Counted from the first letter of the stretch, positions 8,291 through 16,849 are shown. The stretch is 64,000 nt of DNA from Flavobacterium sp. CYK-55 (GCF_018413465.1 NZ_JAHCDK010000001.1:310001-374000), one strand, 5' to 3'. Notes: generated by a model from the sequence alone, not told the origin. Numbers and translations: made by a program.

Positions 8291-10533
8291 AATTTCAAGG
8301 TCAGTCCGGCCAAAAAATTAATCCCTGCTTGCGGATAATAATAAGGGTATACATCATACATATAGCCGTTTGAAATATACTTTTTGTTTAAAATGTTGTT
8401 GCCCATCACGTTCAAAACTGCCGATCGAAACACTTTTTTGATTGGAATTTCATACGAAACTACCACATCATTCACCGCATAATCAGGCAAACGAGCCGAT
8501 TCAGATTCGAGGTTGTTCATGTATTGTTCACCGACAAACTTAAACAACCAACTCATTTTGAGTCTTTGCGTGGGTGAAAACTCCAATCGATTGGCCGCAA
8601 TAATTGAAGGTGAATAAGCAATGGTTTTATCTCCGATTTTTTCAGCGGCTACTTCAAGCGCCACATTTTTATTTTGGCTGTAGGTAAAATTAGGCTGAAC
8701 CAACCAGCGCTTTGATAATTTCCAAGCGGCTTCAAGCTCTAAACCTAATCGATAACTTTTTTCGCTGTTTGAGCGAATCGGATTGCCTACATCATCCAGG
8801 TTACCGGTCAAAATAAGTTGATTTGTATAGGCCATATAATATATATTGGCGTTCCATTTTAAATTTTGGGATTCATGGCGCCAACCCAATTCATAATCAT
8901 CGAGTTTTTCAGGTTTTGGGTTTCCGCCTTCATAATCGGTTCGATTGGGCTCGCGATGCGCTTGGGCATAAGACAAATAGGCTGTGTTTTGTTGATTGAG
9001 GCTATAGGTAAGTCCGGCTTTGGGATTGAAAAACGAAAATTGTTCACGAACCAATTGCAGCTGAACGCCATTGGCATTGTACAGTACATTTCTGAATTGT
9101 ACATCGCCAAATAAGCCTAATTTTGTGTTGAGCTGATAATTGACTTTGGCAAAAGCCGTCGCATCAATTTTGGTGGCGCGATCATCGTAATAACGATCAT
9201 TCGGATTCAAAGCTACCGTTGCCGAAGTCCAAACTACTTTGCCAAAATGATCTCCGAGATATTCATTCCAGCTGCCTCCAACTACTAAATCTAGTTTTCC
9301 TTTTTTATAATTGGCCGAGAAAGTGGTTCCGAAAAAGTCGTTGTCCAACCATTTGCGGTTGACCAAATCAGCTTGGGTTGCGCCATTAGCTGACGAAAGA
9401 TGGTAATTGGCCAAAGTCGCTTCTTCTTTAAAATTCTCGTAATAACCATTGCCTTTGGTATAATGCAAAGCCGCCTGAGTGGTCAAATGCTCGGTGTATT
9501 TCTGGCTCCAATGCAACTGAAAATGATGTTGTTGGTAATAATCAATTTGGTTTTTGTAAAAACGCTCGTTGCCGGCATCGTCATAATACAAACCTGAATA
9601 ATTATAGGTTGGGTCGGTTTTGTATTTGTCGGCATCGATTCCGTTCCAAGATTGATAGGTTTTTTCAACACCGCCAAAAACCAACGCTTTAATCAAGGTT
9701 TTTTTTCCTACATAAGCCGATTGTAAAAAATATGATTTTAAATCGGATGATGCGCGATCGATATAACCTTGCGAGTTGATGCTTGACACGCGGCCCGACA
9801 TTTCAAAACGATCGCCGATGAGCCCAGAACTGAATTTGAGCGTGTGTTTGTGTGTATTAAAACTGCCATAAGTATTGGTGAGTTCGCCTTGACTTTGTGG
9901 GCTATACGATTCGGTTTGCATATTCAAGCTGGCGCCAAAAGCACCGGCACCGTTGGTAGAGGTTCCAACGCCGCGTTGCAATTGAACACTTTGTAAAGAC
10001 GAAGCAAAATCAGGCATATTAACCCAAAAAGTTCCGTGGCTTTCTGAATCGTTATACGGAACACCGTTGATGGTAACATTGACACGTGTGGCATCAGAAC
10101 CGCGCACTCGAATTCCGGTGTAACCAACTCCGTTTCCGGCATCAGAAGTCGTGACCACCGATGGCAAAAAGTTGAGCAAAATAGGAATATCTTGCCCGAG
10201 GTTTCGCGCGTTGAGTTCTTGTTTTGAAACATTGCTGAAACTCACCGGCGTTTTTTGCTGCGCGCGCGTGGCTTTGACCAAAACCTCATCAAGCGCGTTG
10301 ACTTTTGTAGTGTCAGTTGTTTTTTGCTGGGCGCTGGCTTGACCCGAAAACAAAAGGCCGGCCAGAAGTACGGCGCCCGCGTGAGGGATGGCAGCAGAAA
10401 TCAGGGTACCGAGTACGAGTGTGCGAGGCGAAGGCGCCCTATTGACGCGAACAGCCCGGCCCGCAGGGACACGCCCTAGAAATAATTGGGAAATTTTTGA
10501 ACCTGAAAGGCTCGAAGCGAATAAAGTTTTCAT
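8287..10533 (-). CDS. TonB-dependent outer-membrane receptor, probably for thiamin, with repeat-derived insert in its signal region
   Basis: This is a 748-residue TonB-dependent receptor. A TonB-box-like LDEVLVKA (about 81-88) is followed by the plug domain (IRVRGSDATRVNVTINGVP, DSESHGTFWVNMPD, VQLQRGVGTSTNGAGAFG) and a 22-strand-type barrel ending in Phe (GLTLKF). A TPP riboswitch lies directly upstream in the leader, so thiamin or a precursor is the likely cargo, as for other THI-element-controlled receptors of Bacteroidota. The N-terminus is odd: about 68 residues precede the mature part, and residues 19-52 are encoded by a GC-rich palindromic repeat (10379-10477) also found between genes. 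The hydrophobic segment TLVLGTLISAAIPHAGAVLL is partly repeat-derived. No downstream ATG could replace the start. Confidence 0.93.
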   Translation of the reverse strand: MKTLFASSLSGSKISQLFLGRVPAGRAVRVNRAPSPRTLVLGTLISAAIPHAGAVLLAGLLFSGQASAQQKTTDTTKVNALDEVLVKATRAQQKTPVSFSNVSKQELNARNLGQDIPILLNFLPSVVTTSDAGNGVGYTGIRVRGSDATRVNVTINGVPYNDSESHGTFWVNMPDFASSLQSVQLQRGVGTSTNGAGAFGASLNMQTESYSPQSQGELTNTYGSFNTHKHTLKFSSGLIGDRFEMSGRVSSINSQGYIDRASSDLKSYFLQSAYVGKKTLIKALVFGGVEKTYQSWNGIDADKYKTDPTYNYSGLYYDDAGNERFYKNQIDYYQQHHFQLHWSQKYTEHLTTQAALHYTKGNGYYENFKEEATLANYHLSSANGATQADLVNRKWLDNDFFGTTFSANYKKGKLDLVVGGSWNEYLGDHFGKVVWTSATVALNPNDRYYDDRATKIDATAFAKVNYQLNTKLGLFGDVQFRNVLYNANGVQLQLVREQFSFFNPKAGLTYSLNQQNTAYLSYAQAHREPNRTDYEGGNPKPEKLDDYELGWRHESQNLKWNANIYYMAYTNQLILTGNLDDVGNPIRSNSEKSYRLGLELEAAWKLSKRWLVQPNFTYSQNKNVALEVAAEKIGDKTIAYSPSIIAANRLEFSPTQRLKMSWLFKFVGEQYMNNLESESARLPDYAVNDVVVSYEIPIKKVFRSAVLNVMGNNILNKKYISNGYMYDVYPYYYPQAGINFLAGLTLKF
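10379..10477 (-). repeat. GC-rich palindromic repeat (AGGGCGTG...CTCACGC type) inside the TonB receptor gene
   Basis: Read on the minus strand, this 99-base stretch opens AGGGCGTGTCCCTGCGGGCC and closes CTGCCATCCCTCACGC. The same end sequences bound the intergenic repeat at 20497-20618 (opening AGGGCGTG, closing CTGTCATCGCTCACGC). Its length is a multiple of three, it has no stop in the gene's frame, and its base composition is far richer in G+C than its surroundings. It therefore adds about 33 residues to the receptor's N-terminus. Confidence 0.7.
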
Positions 10534-10627
10534 TCGTAATGATTTTTACGAATAAAAGGGGTAATTATTCTGGATTAATAAATGTTGTTCATGCCTCGCG
10601 TAGTTTGTATTTTCAATACATTTCTTG

Positions 10628-10713
10628 ACGCTCGGCCCTCCCTTGGCAGCATTACCTGCCCAGGTTCTTTGGGTATAATCTCAGCTCGTTATTTAGAGCA
10701 CCCCTTTGAGACG
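10628..10713 (-). promoter_or_regulatory. TPP riboswitch (THI element)
   Basis: On the minus strand the conserved blocks appear in order: GGGGTGC, then GCTGAGATTATACCC, GAACCTG, GGTAATGCTGCC and AAGGGAGG. These are the signature blocks of the thiamin pyrophosphate aptamer. It lies about 95 bases upstream of the TonB receptor start and downstream of arfB, so it controls the receptor alone. Binding of TPP would be expected to lower receptor expression; the expression platform is not obvious. Confidence 0.93.
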
Positions 10714-10753
10714 CGGCGAAATTAATAATTAATTGCAAACAACCCGCAACTTT

Positions 10754-11155
10754 TTAAAGTTTTGGCTTTTGTCTAGAAGCTTTGATTTCTGAAGACCAAC
10801 GTTTGTTTTTGATGCGTTTTTCTATAGCTGAACGCGGAATCTTGGTGGGTTTACGGGCTTTAGCAACCGTCAACGCTGATTCTAACAATCTGAAAAATCG
10901 TTGGGTAACCAAGGTTTTATTTTTGAGTTGGCTGCGGCTTTCATCACACGAAAGTTGTAATATGCCTTCTGAAGACATTCGGTTGGCCCATCGCAATTGC
11001 AGTTGTTCTTTTTGCTCTTGCGAAAAGGCTGATGACTTGGCTAAATCAAACAACAAAATGACTTTGGTGGATAATTTATTGACGTTTTGTCCGCCGGCTC
11101 CTGAGCTGCGAACGGCTTTGTAGATAAGTTCTGATTTGAGTTGATCTAGGTTCAT
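10754..11155 (-). CDS. arfB: Ribosome-rescue peptidyl-tRNA hydrolase ArfB (RF-1 domain)
   Basis: ArfB (YaeJ) enters stalled ribosomes and hydrolyses peptidyl-tRNA where no stop codon is available. The 133-residue protein has the GGQ motif in SSGAGGQNVNKLSTKV, with the catalytic Gln near residue 23. It also has the basic C-terminal tail (PRSAIEKRIKNKRWSSEIKA) that sits in the mRNA channel. It lacks codon-recognition domains, as expected for this family. The start overlaps the stop of the upstream fusion gene by 4 bases (ATGA), making it the last gene of the minus-strand operon beginning at 15216. Confidence 0.94.
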   Translation of the reverse strand: MNLDQLKSELIYKAVRSSGAGGQNVNKLSTKVILLFDLAKSSAFSQEQKEQLQLRWANRMSSEGILQLSCDESRSQLKNKTLVTQRFFRLLESALTVAKARKPTKIPRSAIEKRIKNKRWSSEIKASRQKPKL

Positions 11156-13269
11156 GACTGTGGTTGATGTGCCGGTTTGAGCAAATCATTGACGGTTTTG
11201 ACCGGATTGAACGTAATAAGCGGAACCTCAACAAAAATCGTGATCCATTTGGCCATGGCTCCGTTCCACAAGCCTGGCAATTCGTAGGCTTTGATGTTTT
11301 TTCCGGATTTGTTTTTATGGACAATGAATCCTGATTCAGTGTCGATGTATTGATTTAAATCAAATTTATTGCCTCTGAAATCTTTGACCGCGCAAACCAG
11401 ATCAACCGGATTAAAATGGGTTGATTGTGCCAAGATTTGGGCTTGCGAGGGATTGTTTAAATCAATTTGTGAGGTTTCAATAATTTGAAGTGATAAATGA
11501 CCTTTGGCATCGCGCACCCAAAATGGGCCGCCTCCGGGTTCGCCTTCGTTTTTGACCATGCCACAAACGCGCATCGGGCGATGAAGCAACTCTCTGAGGT
11601 GTTCTATTTTGTATTCAAAGGTGTATTTTTTGAAGTCGTCAATGATGGGCATATTGAGTTTTTCAGTGACAAACATCAAAATATCGGACAAGTGATTTTC
11701 TGTGATTTGTTGGTCTTCAATAAGTTTGAGCCAATCAAAAACCTGTTGTTGTAATTCAAGTAAAATACCTGCTAAACCTTTTTTATAGAGTGTGATTTCT
11801 TCAATGTGGTTTTGAATGACATTGTCAATGTTCTTGATAAAAACAACATCGGCATCGGTGCGATTGAGGTTTTCAATAAGCGCTCCGTGTCCCGCGGGTC
11901 TAAACACCAAACGATTGCGATCATCTCTGAAAGGCAAATTATCAAGACCTACAGCAATGGTATCGGTAGATTTATCTTGGAATGAAAAATCAATGTATAT
12001 TTTGGTGTTGGTTTTTTGCTCAACTTTTTTGATTTCGGCATCAATAATGCGCTCAAATTGTGCTTGGTGAATATCAGATATCGTAAAATGCAAACGAGCA
12101 ATTCCGTCAGAACTCGCATACAAAGCGCTCTCATTGAGATGCTCTTCAATGGGTGTAGCTGTATGTGTACTGTATTTGTGAAAAGGCAAAATCGCTTTGG
12201 GTTTGTTGCTGAAATTGAAATACTGATGATCAAGCAAAAGTTTAATAAACTCAAATTGTTTGCGATCGCTTTCCCATTGATGATAATCAGCATTGAGTTC
12301 TTTGAGGATGAGTTCAATGGTTTCGTAAAATGGAAACTTGTCTAAACCGGTCAAGAAAACTTTTAAATCAGGAGCATTTTGTCGGTTGATATAACTGTTG
12401 ATGGTGTCGTTTTCAGGATCAAATTCGTTGAGAAATTCGTTGAGAAACTTGAACATTCTGCTCGCAGCTCCTGAAGCCGGAACAAATTTGAGCAATTTGA
12501 GTTTTTCTTTTTGCGCATCAAAATAAGCCGTATATCGCTCAAAATCTTCTTTGGCTAATTTGAGAATTCCATCGGATTTGGTGGCCGGTTTAACCAAAGC
12601 AGCTTTGGCAATTCCGTTTTGAAAAATGTCCAGATGTTGGCGGATGTCATCAAGCGAAATCCCTTTTTGATAAAACTGAACAAAATCATGCGAGGTAAAG
12701 CCTGACTTTTTGGCTTCGGTAAGAATTTCAACTATTTCAATGGCTTTTTTAAGACGCGTTTCAGCATTGCCGCTCAGAACCACAAATGGTTTTTCATGAT
12801 CAATGAGTGCTTGTTTAAAAACCTCAAACGTTTGCTCACGATTGTCTGGTGCGTCGCGTAAATCATCTTTCTCCCAAGGAACATCAACATCGGTGAGAAA
12901 AAACAAATCGTATTTGTGCTTGCGCGCCGCTTTATCAAGCGATGGATCGCAAAAATTGTAATAGATTTCAGAGAAAACCTTAGTAACCATTAAACAAGTA
13001 TCGCAAAAAAGATATTGATTGGCCGTGAGTAACGCCTCGTTTTCAAGCCGCGTTTGCCCAATCGCAATGGGCATTAAATCATCCGGATCACAGATTTGTT
13101 GGTAATTGTTCCACTTTTGCTGTAAATATTCACGTGCGTATTCAGGTGCCCAAACGGTTTGAAAATGCGATGCCAATTGTTTGGCCAAAGTGGTTTTTCC
13201 GGTAGATTCTGGGCCGAATAACGCGAATTTTATAATGATTGAATGTTGTTGCTTAAGGTTTTCCTCCAT
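11152..13269 (-). CDS. NadR-like kinase fused to DUF4301
   Basis: A 705-residue two-part protein. Residues 1-185 form a P-loop kinase domain like the ribosylnicotinamide kinase half of NadR: Walker A GPESTGKTT (19-27), EYAREYL, FLTDVDVPWEKDDLRD. Residues 191-705 are DUF4301, often a separate gene in relatives. DUF4301 has no assigned role, but it shows nucleotidyltransferase-like pieces: VPASGAASRM (from about 263), PKAILPF (357-363), PAGHG (458-462) and NIDN (480-483). These resemble the GT-A core of UDP-sugar pyrophosphorylases. I chose the ATG at 13269; it overlaps the pnuC end by 40 bases. The neighbouring pnuC supports nicotinamide riboside phosphorylation. A lost stop codon or sequencing error at the junction cannot be excluded. 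Confidence 0.85.
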   Translation of the reverse strand: MEENLKQQHSIIIKFALFGPESTGKTTLAKQLASHFQTVWAPEYAREYLQQKWNNYQQICDPDDLMPIAIGQTRLENEALLTANQYLFCDTCLMVTKVFSEIYYNFCDPSLDKAARKHKYDLFFLTDVDVPWEKDDLRDAPDNREQTFEVFKQALIDHEKPFVVLSGNAETRLKKAIEIVEILTEAKKSGFTSHDFVQFYQKGISLDDIRQHLDIFQNGIAKAALVKPATKSDGILKLAKEDFERYTAYFDAQKEKLKLLKFVPASGAASRMFKFLNEFLNEFDPENDTINSYINRQNAPDLKVFLTGLDKFPFYETIELILKELNADYHQWESDRKQFEFIKLLLDHQYFNFSNKPKAILPFHKYSTHTATPIEEHLNESALYASSDGIARLHFTISDIHQAQFERIIDAEIKKVEQKTNTKIYIDFSFQDKSTDTIAVGLDNLPFRDDRNRLVFRPAGHGALIENLNRTDADVVFIKNIDNVIQNHIEEITLYKKGLAGILLELQQQVFDWLKLIEDQQITENHLSDILMFVTEKLNMPIIDDFKKYTFEYKIEHLRELLHRPMRVCGMVKNEGEPGGGPFWVRDAKGHLSLQIIETSQIDLNNPSQAQILAQSTHFNPVDLVCAVKDFRGNKFDLNQYIDTESGFIVHKNKSGKNIKAYELPGLWNGAMAKWITIFVEVPLITFNPVKTVNDLLKPAHQPQS

Positions 13270-13856
13270 GTCCAATAAGCCCAAATGGCTAAAATTGTAA
13301 ATATTAAATATTGCAGTGCCAGCATACCCAAGCCACGATAAGCATAGAGCGGAACTACCACTATATCACCAATAATCCAAAGAGTCCAATTCTCAATTTT
13401 TTTATGCGCCATGTACCACATAGCGGTAAAAAAAAGTCCTGATGACAACATATCGATATAATTGTCCGGGCGAATAGGATAACCAAAGGTTTTATAGACC
13501 GCGAAAACTACAAAAATTGTTAGTAAAAACAATAGAATTCCGATGATTTTTTCTGTGTTATTGGTTCGTGAAATCTGCTCGTTTTGGGTGTTGTTTTCTT
13601 TTTTTCTCGCCCATTGATACCAACCATACATACTCATGATTGAAAAATATCCGTTGAGCATCATATCGCCCAAATATCCAGCTTCATAAAGCAAATAGGT
13701 GGTAATAACTGTGGCTATCAGACCCGTAGGATATGCCCATATATTGACTTTTTTGACCAACCAAACGCTCCAGATTCCGAGTAAAAAGACAATTAACTCA
13801 AGCAAAACCCGAAAACAGGAAGCGTCTTTGTAGCTATTTAAAAAAAAATCAATCAT
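13230..13856 (-). CDS. pnuC: PnuC-type vitamin transporter (nicotinamide riboside or thiamin)
   Basis: This is a 208-residue integral membrane protein of the PnuC family, which moves unphosphorylated vitamins by facilitated diffusion and relies on a cytoplasmic kinase to trap them. Hydrophobic helices fill the protein. Family stretches include NIWAYPTGLIATVITTYLL, YGWYQWARKK, and ENWTLWIIGDIVVVPLY. The kinase gene overlaps it downstream, which points to nicotinamide riboside. The TPP-riboswitch-controlled receptor further downstream leaves a thiamin (PnuT) role possible. It overlaps the GGGP synthase gene by 4 bases. Confidence 0.9.
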   Translation of the reverse strand: MIDFFLNSYKDASCFRVLLELIVFLLGIWSVWLVKKVNIWAYPTGLIATVITTYLLYEAGYLGDMMLNGYFSIMSMYGWYQWARKKENNTQNEQISRTNNTEKIIGILLFLLTIFVVFAVYKTFGYPIRPDNYIDMLSSGLFFTAMWYMAHKKIENWTLWIIGDIVVVPLYAYRGLGMLALQYLIFTILAIWAYWTWRKTLSNNIQSL

Positions 13857-14575
13857 GATTGCGCTTCAAAAAAATGAGGGTTTTCTTCAAATGCAGTTCC
13901 AATAACCACCAAATCTGCGCCAGCTTGATAAGCGTTTTGAATGCCTTGATAGCTTCTGATTCCTCCGCCTACAATAACCGGAATCGATACCGTCTGTGAC
14001 ACTTGCTGAATCATGTCGGTTGAAACCGGATGCAACGCACCGCTGCCCGCCTCGAGATAAATGAGCCCATGCCCTAAATATTGTCCGGCCAATGCGGTTT
14101 GTACAGCTAAATCAGTATTTTTTCTGTCGATGGGAATTGTTTGGCTCACGCGTTCAACCGCTGTTTGCGTTCCGCTTTCGATGAGTATGTAAGAAGTGGG
14201 AATTACTTCGAGTTGTAATTTTTGCAATGTAGATGCTGCCTTTATTTGATGCTCAATCAGATAATCCGGATTGCGCCCGGAGGTGAGTGATAAAAACAAA
14301 ATACCATCAGCCGAAGCTGTAATTTGGGCAAAATGTCCCGGAAACAAGAGCACAGGTAGTTGGGTGTACGCTTTTAATTGCACAACCAAATCGTCTAAAT
14401 GATGCCCGCTAAAAGTGCTTCCGCCCACCAAAATATGGGTAACCGGAGCTTTTTTGATTTTTTCGGACAACCACAAAACATCGTTGGCCGAGGTTTTCTC
14501 AGGGTCAATCAATACGGCCAATAATTTTTGACCTTTTTGTTTTGCTTCTTTGATGGATTTGTAAATAGAACTCAT
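13853..14575 (-). CDS. Geranylgeranylglyceryl/heptaprenylglyceryl phosphate synthase (PcrB/GGGPS family)
   Basis: Members join a polyprenyl diphosphate to glycerol-1-phosphate through an ether bond. The 240-residue TIM barrel shows LLAVLIDPEKT at the N-terminus, HILVGGSTFSG, LFPGHFAQIT, LFLSLTSGRNPDYLI, YLEAGSGALHPVS and VIVGGGIRSYQGIQNAYQAGAD, which form the phosphate- and prenyl-binding sites. Bacteroidota homologues usually prefer geranylgeranyl diphosphate. The role in bacterial lipids is uncertain. It overlaps both the upstream phosphopantetheinyl transferase and the downstream pnuC by 4 bases, so translation is probably coupled. Confidence 0.94.
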   Translation of the reverse strand: MSSIYKSIKEAKQKGQKLLAVLIDPEKTSANDVLWLSEKIKKAPVTHILVGGSTFSGHHLDDLVVQLKAYTQLPVLLFPGHFAQITASADGILFLSLTSGRNPDYLIEHQIKAASTLQKLQLEVIPTSYILIESGTQTAVERVSQTIPIDRKNTDLAVQTALAGQYLGHGLIYLEAGSGALHPVSTDMIQQVSQTVSIPVIVGGGIRSYQGIQNAYQAGADLVVIGTAFEENPHFFEAQS

Positions 14576-15216
14576 TCTGATTCAAAAGTGCAAACAAAGA
14601 TATAGTCTTCGCGTTGAATAAAATGTACCGAAAAAAATTCAGTGCAGTTGTTAAAATCTAATCGCGCCGTGGCTTTGCCATCTGAAACAGAAAAAGGAAG
14701 TTCGCTGATGTGACTCGGATAACTGATTCCTTTTTCATTTTTGATTTTAAAAACAGATTCTTTGATGCCCCAAACCACTGTGGCTTTATGGGTTTGTTCA
14801 TCAATTGAAAGTCCAGAAAGATGCAAATCAACATCCATGAATCTCGGAGCTATTTGCAATACTTTGGGTTTGATGGCTTCAATATCAAGTCCTAAATTTC
14901 TGTTGCTGATGGCTATTCCTGAAAAACCGTGCGCATGTGAAATTGATATAAATTGCCCATTGGAAAGCATTGGTTTTCCGAGTGCATCATAACTCAAATC
15001 AAAATCAGACAAACCAAGATGCCGCAGAATTTGACGCACAGACAAAAAACCTTTTTGATGTTCAGCTGATTTCATGTATTGCAATCGCTGCTCTGATTCA
15101 GGGCGTAAAGCGAGGTTTTGTCTAAGCGCAACCGATGATTCATCGATTTTCCAGAGATGTAATTGCGTATCGAACGGCAGCGGAATGGATTGGTAGAATG
15201 GCATAGTTTTGAACAA
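14572..15216 (-). CDS. 4'-phosphopantetheinyl transferase superfamily protein
   Basis: This enzyme moves the phosphopantetheine arm of coenzyme A onto a carrier-protein serine. The 214-residue protein is of the Sfp/AcpT-like type. It has a GKPMLSNGQFISISHAHG block, GLDIEAIKPKV with the Mg-binding acidic residues, and WGIKESVFKI with the conserved W-x2-KE. It is the first gene of the minus-strand operon, and its stop overlaps the GGGP synthase start by 4 bases. The carrier protein it serves (fatty acid or secondary metabolism) cannot be told from the context. Confidence 0.93.
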   Translation of the reverse strand: MFKTMPFYQSIPLPFDTQLHLWKIDESSVALRQNLALRPESEQRLQYMKSAEHQKGFLSVRQILRHLGLSDFDLSYDALGKPMLSNGQFISISHAHGFSGIAISNRNLGLDIEAIKPKVLQIAPRFMDVDLHLSGLSIDEQTHKATVVWGIKESVFKIKNEKGISYPSHISELPFSVSDGKATARLDFNNCTEFFSVHFIQREDYIFVCTFESE

Positions 15217-15220
15217 TCTC

Positions 15221-15309
15221 TAGCCCCGGTAGTAGCGGCATCCTCCTGATTTTTTGTAGGCTAGCCGAAAGAAAATCAGGAGATAGAGCGAATGACGGGA
15301 AATAGCTCC
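15221..15309 (+). repeat. Palindromic repeat, TAGCCC type (copy 1)
   Basis: It opens TAGCCCCGGTAGTAGCGGCA and closes GATAGAGCGAATGACGGGAA plus ATAGCTCC. A hairpin forms from CTCCTGATTTT (15243-15253) and AAAATCAGGAG (15272-15282). Related elements lie at 31341, 38865, 41526 and 49452. It sits between the phosphopantetheinyl transferase start and the ahcY promoter. Confidence 0.75.
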
Positions 15310-15396
15310 AAATTATTTTTCTGATTATTAGCGGGTTAAAACGAATTAACGATTCATAAAATTAATTTAAAGTTTTTAAAACAAAAACTTAGTTCG

Positions 15397-15404
15397 TACT
15401 TTTG
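15397..15404 (+). promoter_or_regulatory. -7 element of ahcY promoter
   Basis: TACTTTTG matches TAnnTTTG and lies 33 bases upstream of the ahcY ATG. No clear -33 TTG is seen. Confidence 0.5.
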
Positions 15405-15437
15405 CCCACTCAAAATATAAACACAAATATACTATAA

Positions 15438-16754
15438 ATGAGTACGACAACGATGCCTTATGTGGCTTACAAAGTAAAAGACATTTCTCTGGCGGCTTGG
15501 GGAAGAAAAGAAATTGAATTGGCAGAAGCTGAAATGCCAGGATTGATGGCGCTTCGCAAAGAATATGGCGCTTCACAACCACTCAAAGGCGCGCGTATTG
15601 CCGGTTGTTTGCACATGACCATTCAAACTGCGGTTTTGATTGAGACTTTGATTGCTTTGGGTGCTGAAGTAACTTGGTCATCTTGTAATATTTTCTCTAC
15701 TCAAGATCAGGCTGCTGCTGCGATTGCTGCTGCGGGAATCCAAGTGTATGCTTGGAAAGGTTTGAACGAGGAAGATTTTGACTGGTGTATTGAGCAGACT
15801 TTGTTCTTCGGTGAAGACAGAAAACCACTCAACATGATTTTGGACGATGGTGGCGATTTGACCAACATGGTTTTTGACCGTTACCCAGAACTCGTAGCTG
15901 GAATCAGAGGTTTGTCTGAAGAAACGACTACCGGAGTTCACAGATTATACGAAAGAATGAAAAACGGAACTTTGGTGATGCCGGCGATCAACGTAAACGA
16001 CTCGGTAACCAAGTCTAAGTTTGACAACAAATACGGTTGTAAAGAATCTGCGGTAGATGCGATTCGTCGTGCTACTGATGTGATGTTGGCTGGTAAAAGA
16101 GTTGTGGTTTGCGGATACGGTGACGTAGGAAAAGGTACTGCGGCTTCATTCCGTGGCGCAGGTTCTATTGTTACGGTAACTGAAATTGACCCGATTTGTG
16201 CTTTACAAGCGGCTATGGACGGTTTTGAAGTAAAAAGATTAGACACCGTTATTGGCAACGCCGATATCGTCATCACCACTACCGGAAACAAAGACATCGT
16301 TTTGGGCAGCCACTTCGAGCAAATGAAAGACAAAACCATCGTTTGCAACATCGGTCACTTCGACAATGAAATTGACATGGCTTGGCTCAACAAAAACCAC
16401 GGCGCTTCTAAAGTAGAAATCAAACCACAAGTGGATAAATACACCATTAATGGTAAAGACATCATCATTTTGGCTGAAGGCCGTTTGGTGAACTTAGGTT
16501 GCGCAACCGGTCACCCAAGTTTTGTGATGAGTAACTCGTTTACCAACCAAACTTTGGCACAAATTGAATTGTGGAACCACAGCGACAAATACAACAACGA
16601 AGTATACATGTTGCCAAAACACTTAGACGAAAAAGTAGCTGCTTTGCACTTGGAGAAATTGGGCGTTGAGCTCGAAACTTTAAGAGATGACCAAGCTGCT
16701 TACATTGGTGTAGAAGTAAAAGGGCCGTTCAAGCCTGAGTACTACAGATACTAA
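15438..16754 (+). CDS. ahcY: Adenosylhomocysteinase
   Basis: AhcY splits S-adenosylhomocysteine into adenosine and homocysteine, clearing the product of SAM-dependent methylations. The 438-residue protein has the full family length. Visible signatures are [30 protein letters not shown], the NAD-binding [14 protein letters not shown], the substrate region [21 protein letters not shown], and the C-terminal PFKPEYYRY. It is preceded by a consensus -7 element and followed by its own terminator, so it is monocistronic. Codon use looks like that of a highly expressed gene. Confidence 0.98.
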   Translation: MSTTTMPYVAYKVKDISLAAWGRKEIELAEAEMPGLMALRKEYGASQPLKGARIAGCLHMTIQTAVLIETLIALGAEVTWSSCNIFSTQDQAAAAIAAAGIQVYAWKGLNEEDFDWCIEQTLFFGEDRKPLNMILDDGGDLTNMVFDRYPELVAGIRGLSEETTTGVHRLYERMKNGTLVMPAINVNDSVTKSKFDNKYGCKESAVDAIRRATDVMLAGKRVVVCGYGDVGKGTAASFRGAGSIVTVTEIDPICALQAAMDGFEVKRLDTVIGNADIVITTTGNKDIVLGSHFEQMKDKTIVCNIGHFDNEIDMAWLNKNHGASKVEIKPQVDKYTINGKDIIILAEGRLVNLGCATGHPSFVMSNSFTNQTLAQIELWNHSDKYNNEVYMLPKHLDEKVAALHLEKLGVELETLRDDQAAYIGVEVKGPFKPEYYRY

Positions 16755-16781
16755 TCAATTTATTAATTGATAATAATAATT

Positions 16782-16812
16782 AACCCTCACTTTTCGTGAG
16801 GGTTTTTTGTTT
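16782..16812 (+). terminator. Rho-independent terminator of ahcY
   Basis: AACCCTCAC (16782-16790) pairs with GTGAGGGTT (16796-16804) and runs into a T tract. The GTG inside the second arm is an apparent but unlikely start for the next gene. Confidence 0.88.
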
Positions 16813-16849
16813 TATATTTACTTTCATTATCAACCAACACACCGCTACT

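Noticed and set aside
10151..10479. Plus-strand ORFs opposite the start of the TonB receptor
   Set aside because: Open only because of the GC-rich repeat; the receptor frame is clearly the coding one.
16796..16849. Upstream GTG start for the secreted hypothetical gene
   Set aside because: It lies inside the ahcY terminator hairpin; the TTG at 16850 gives a proper signal peptide.
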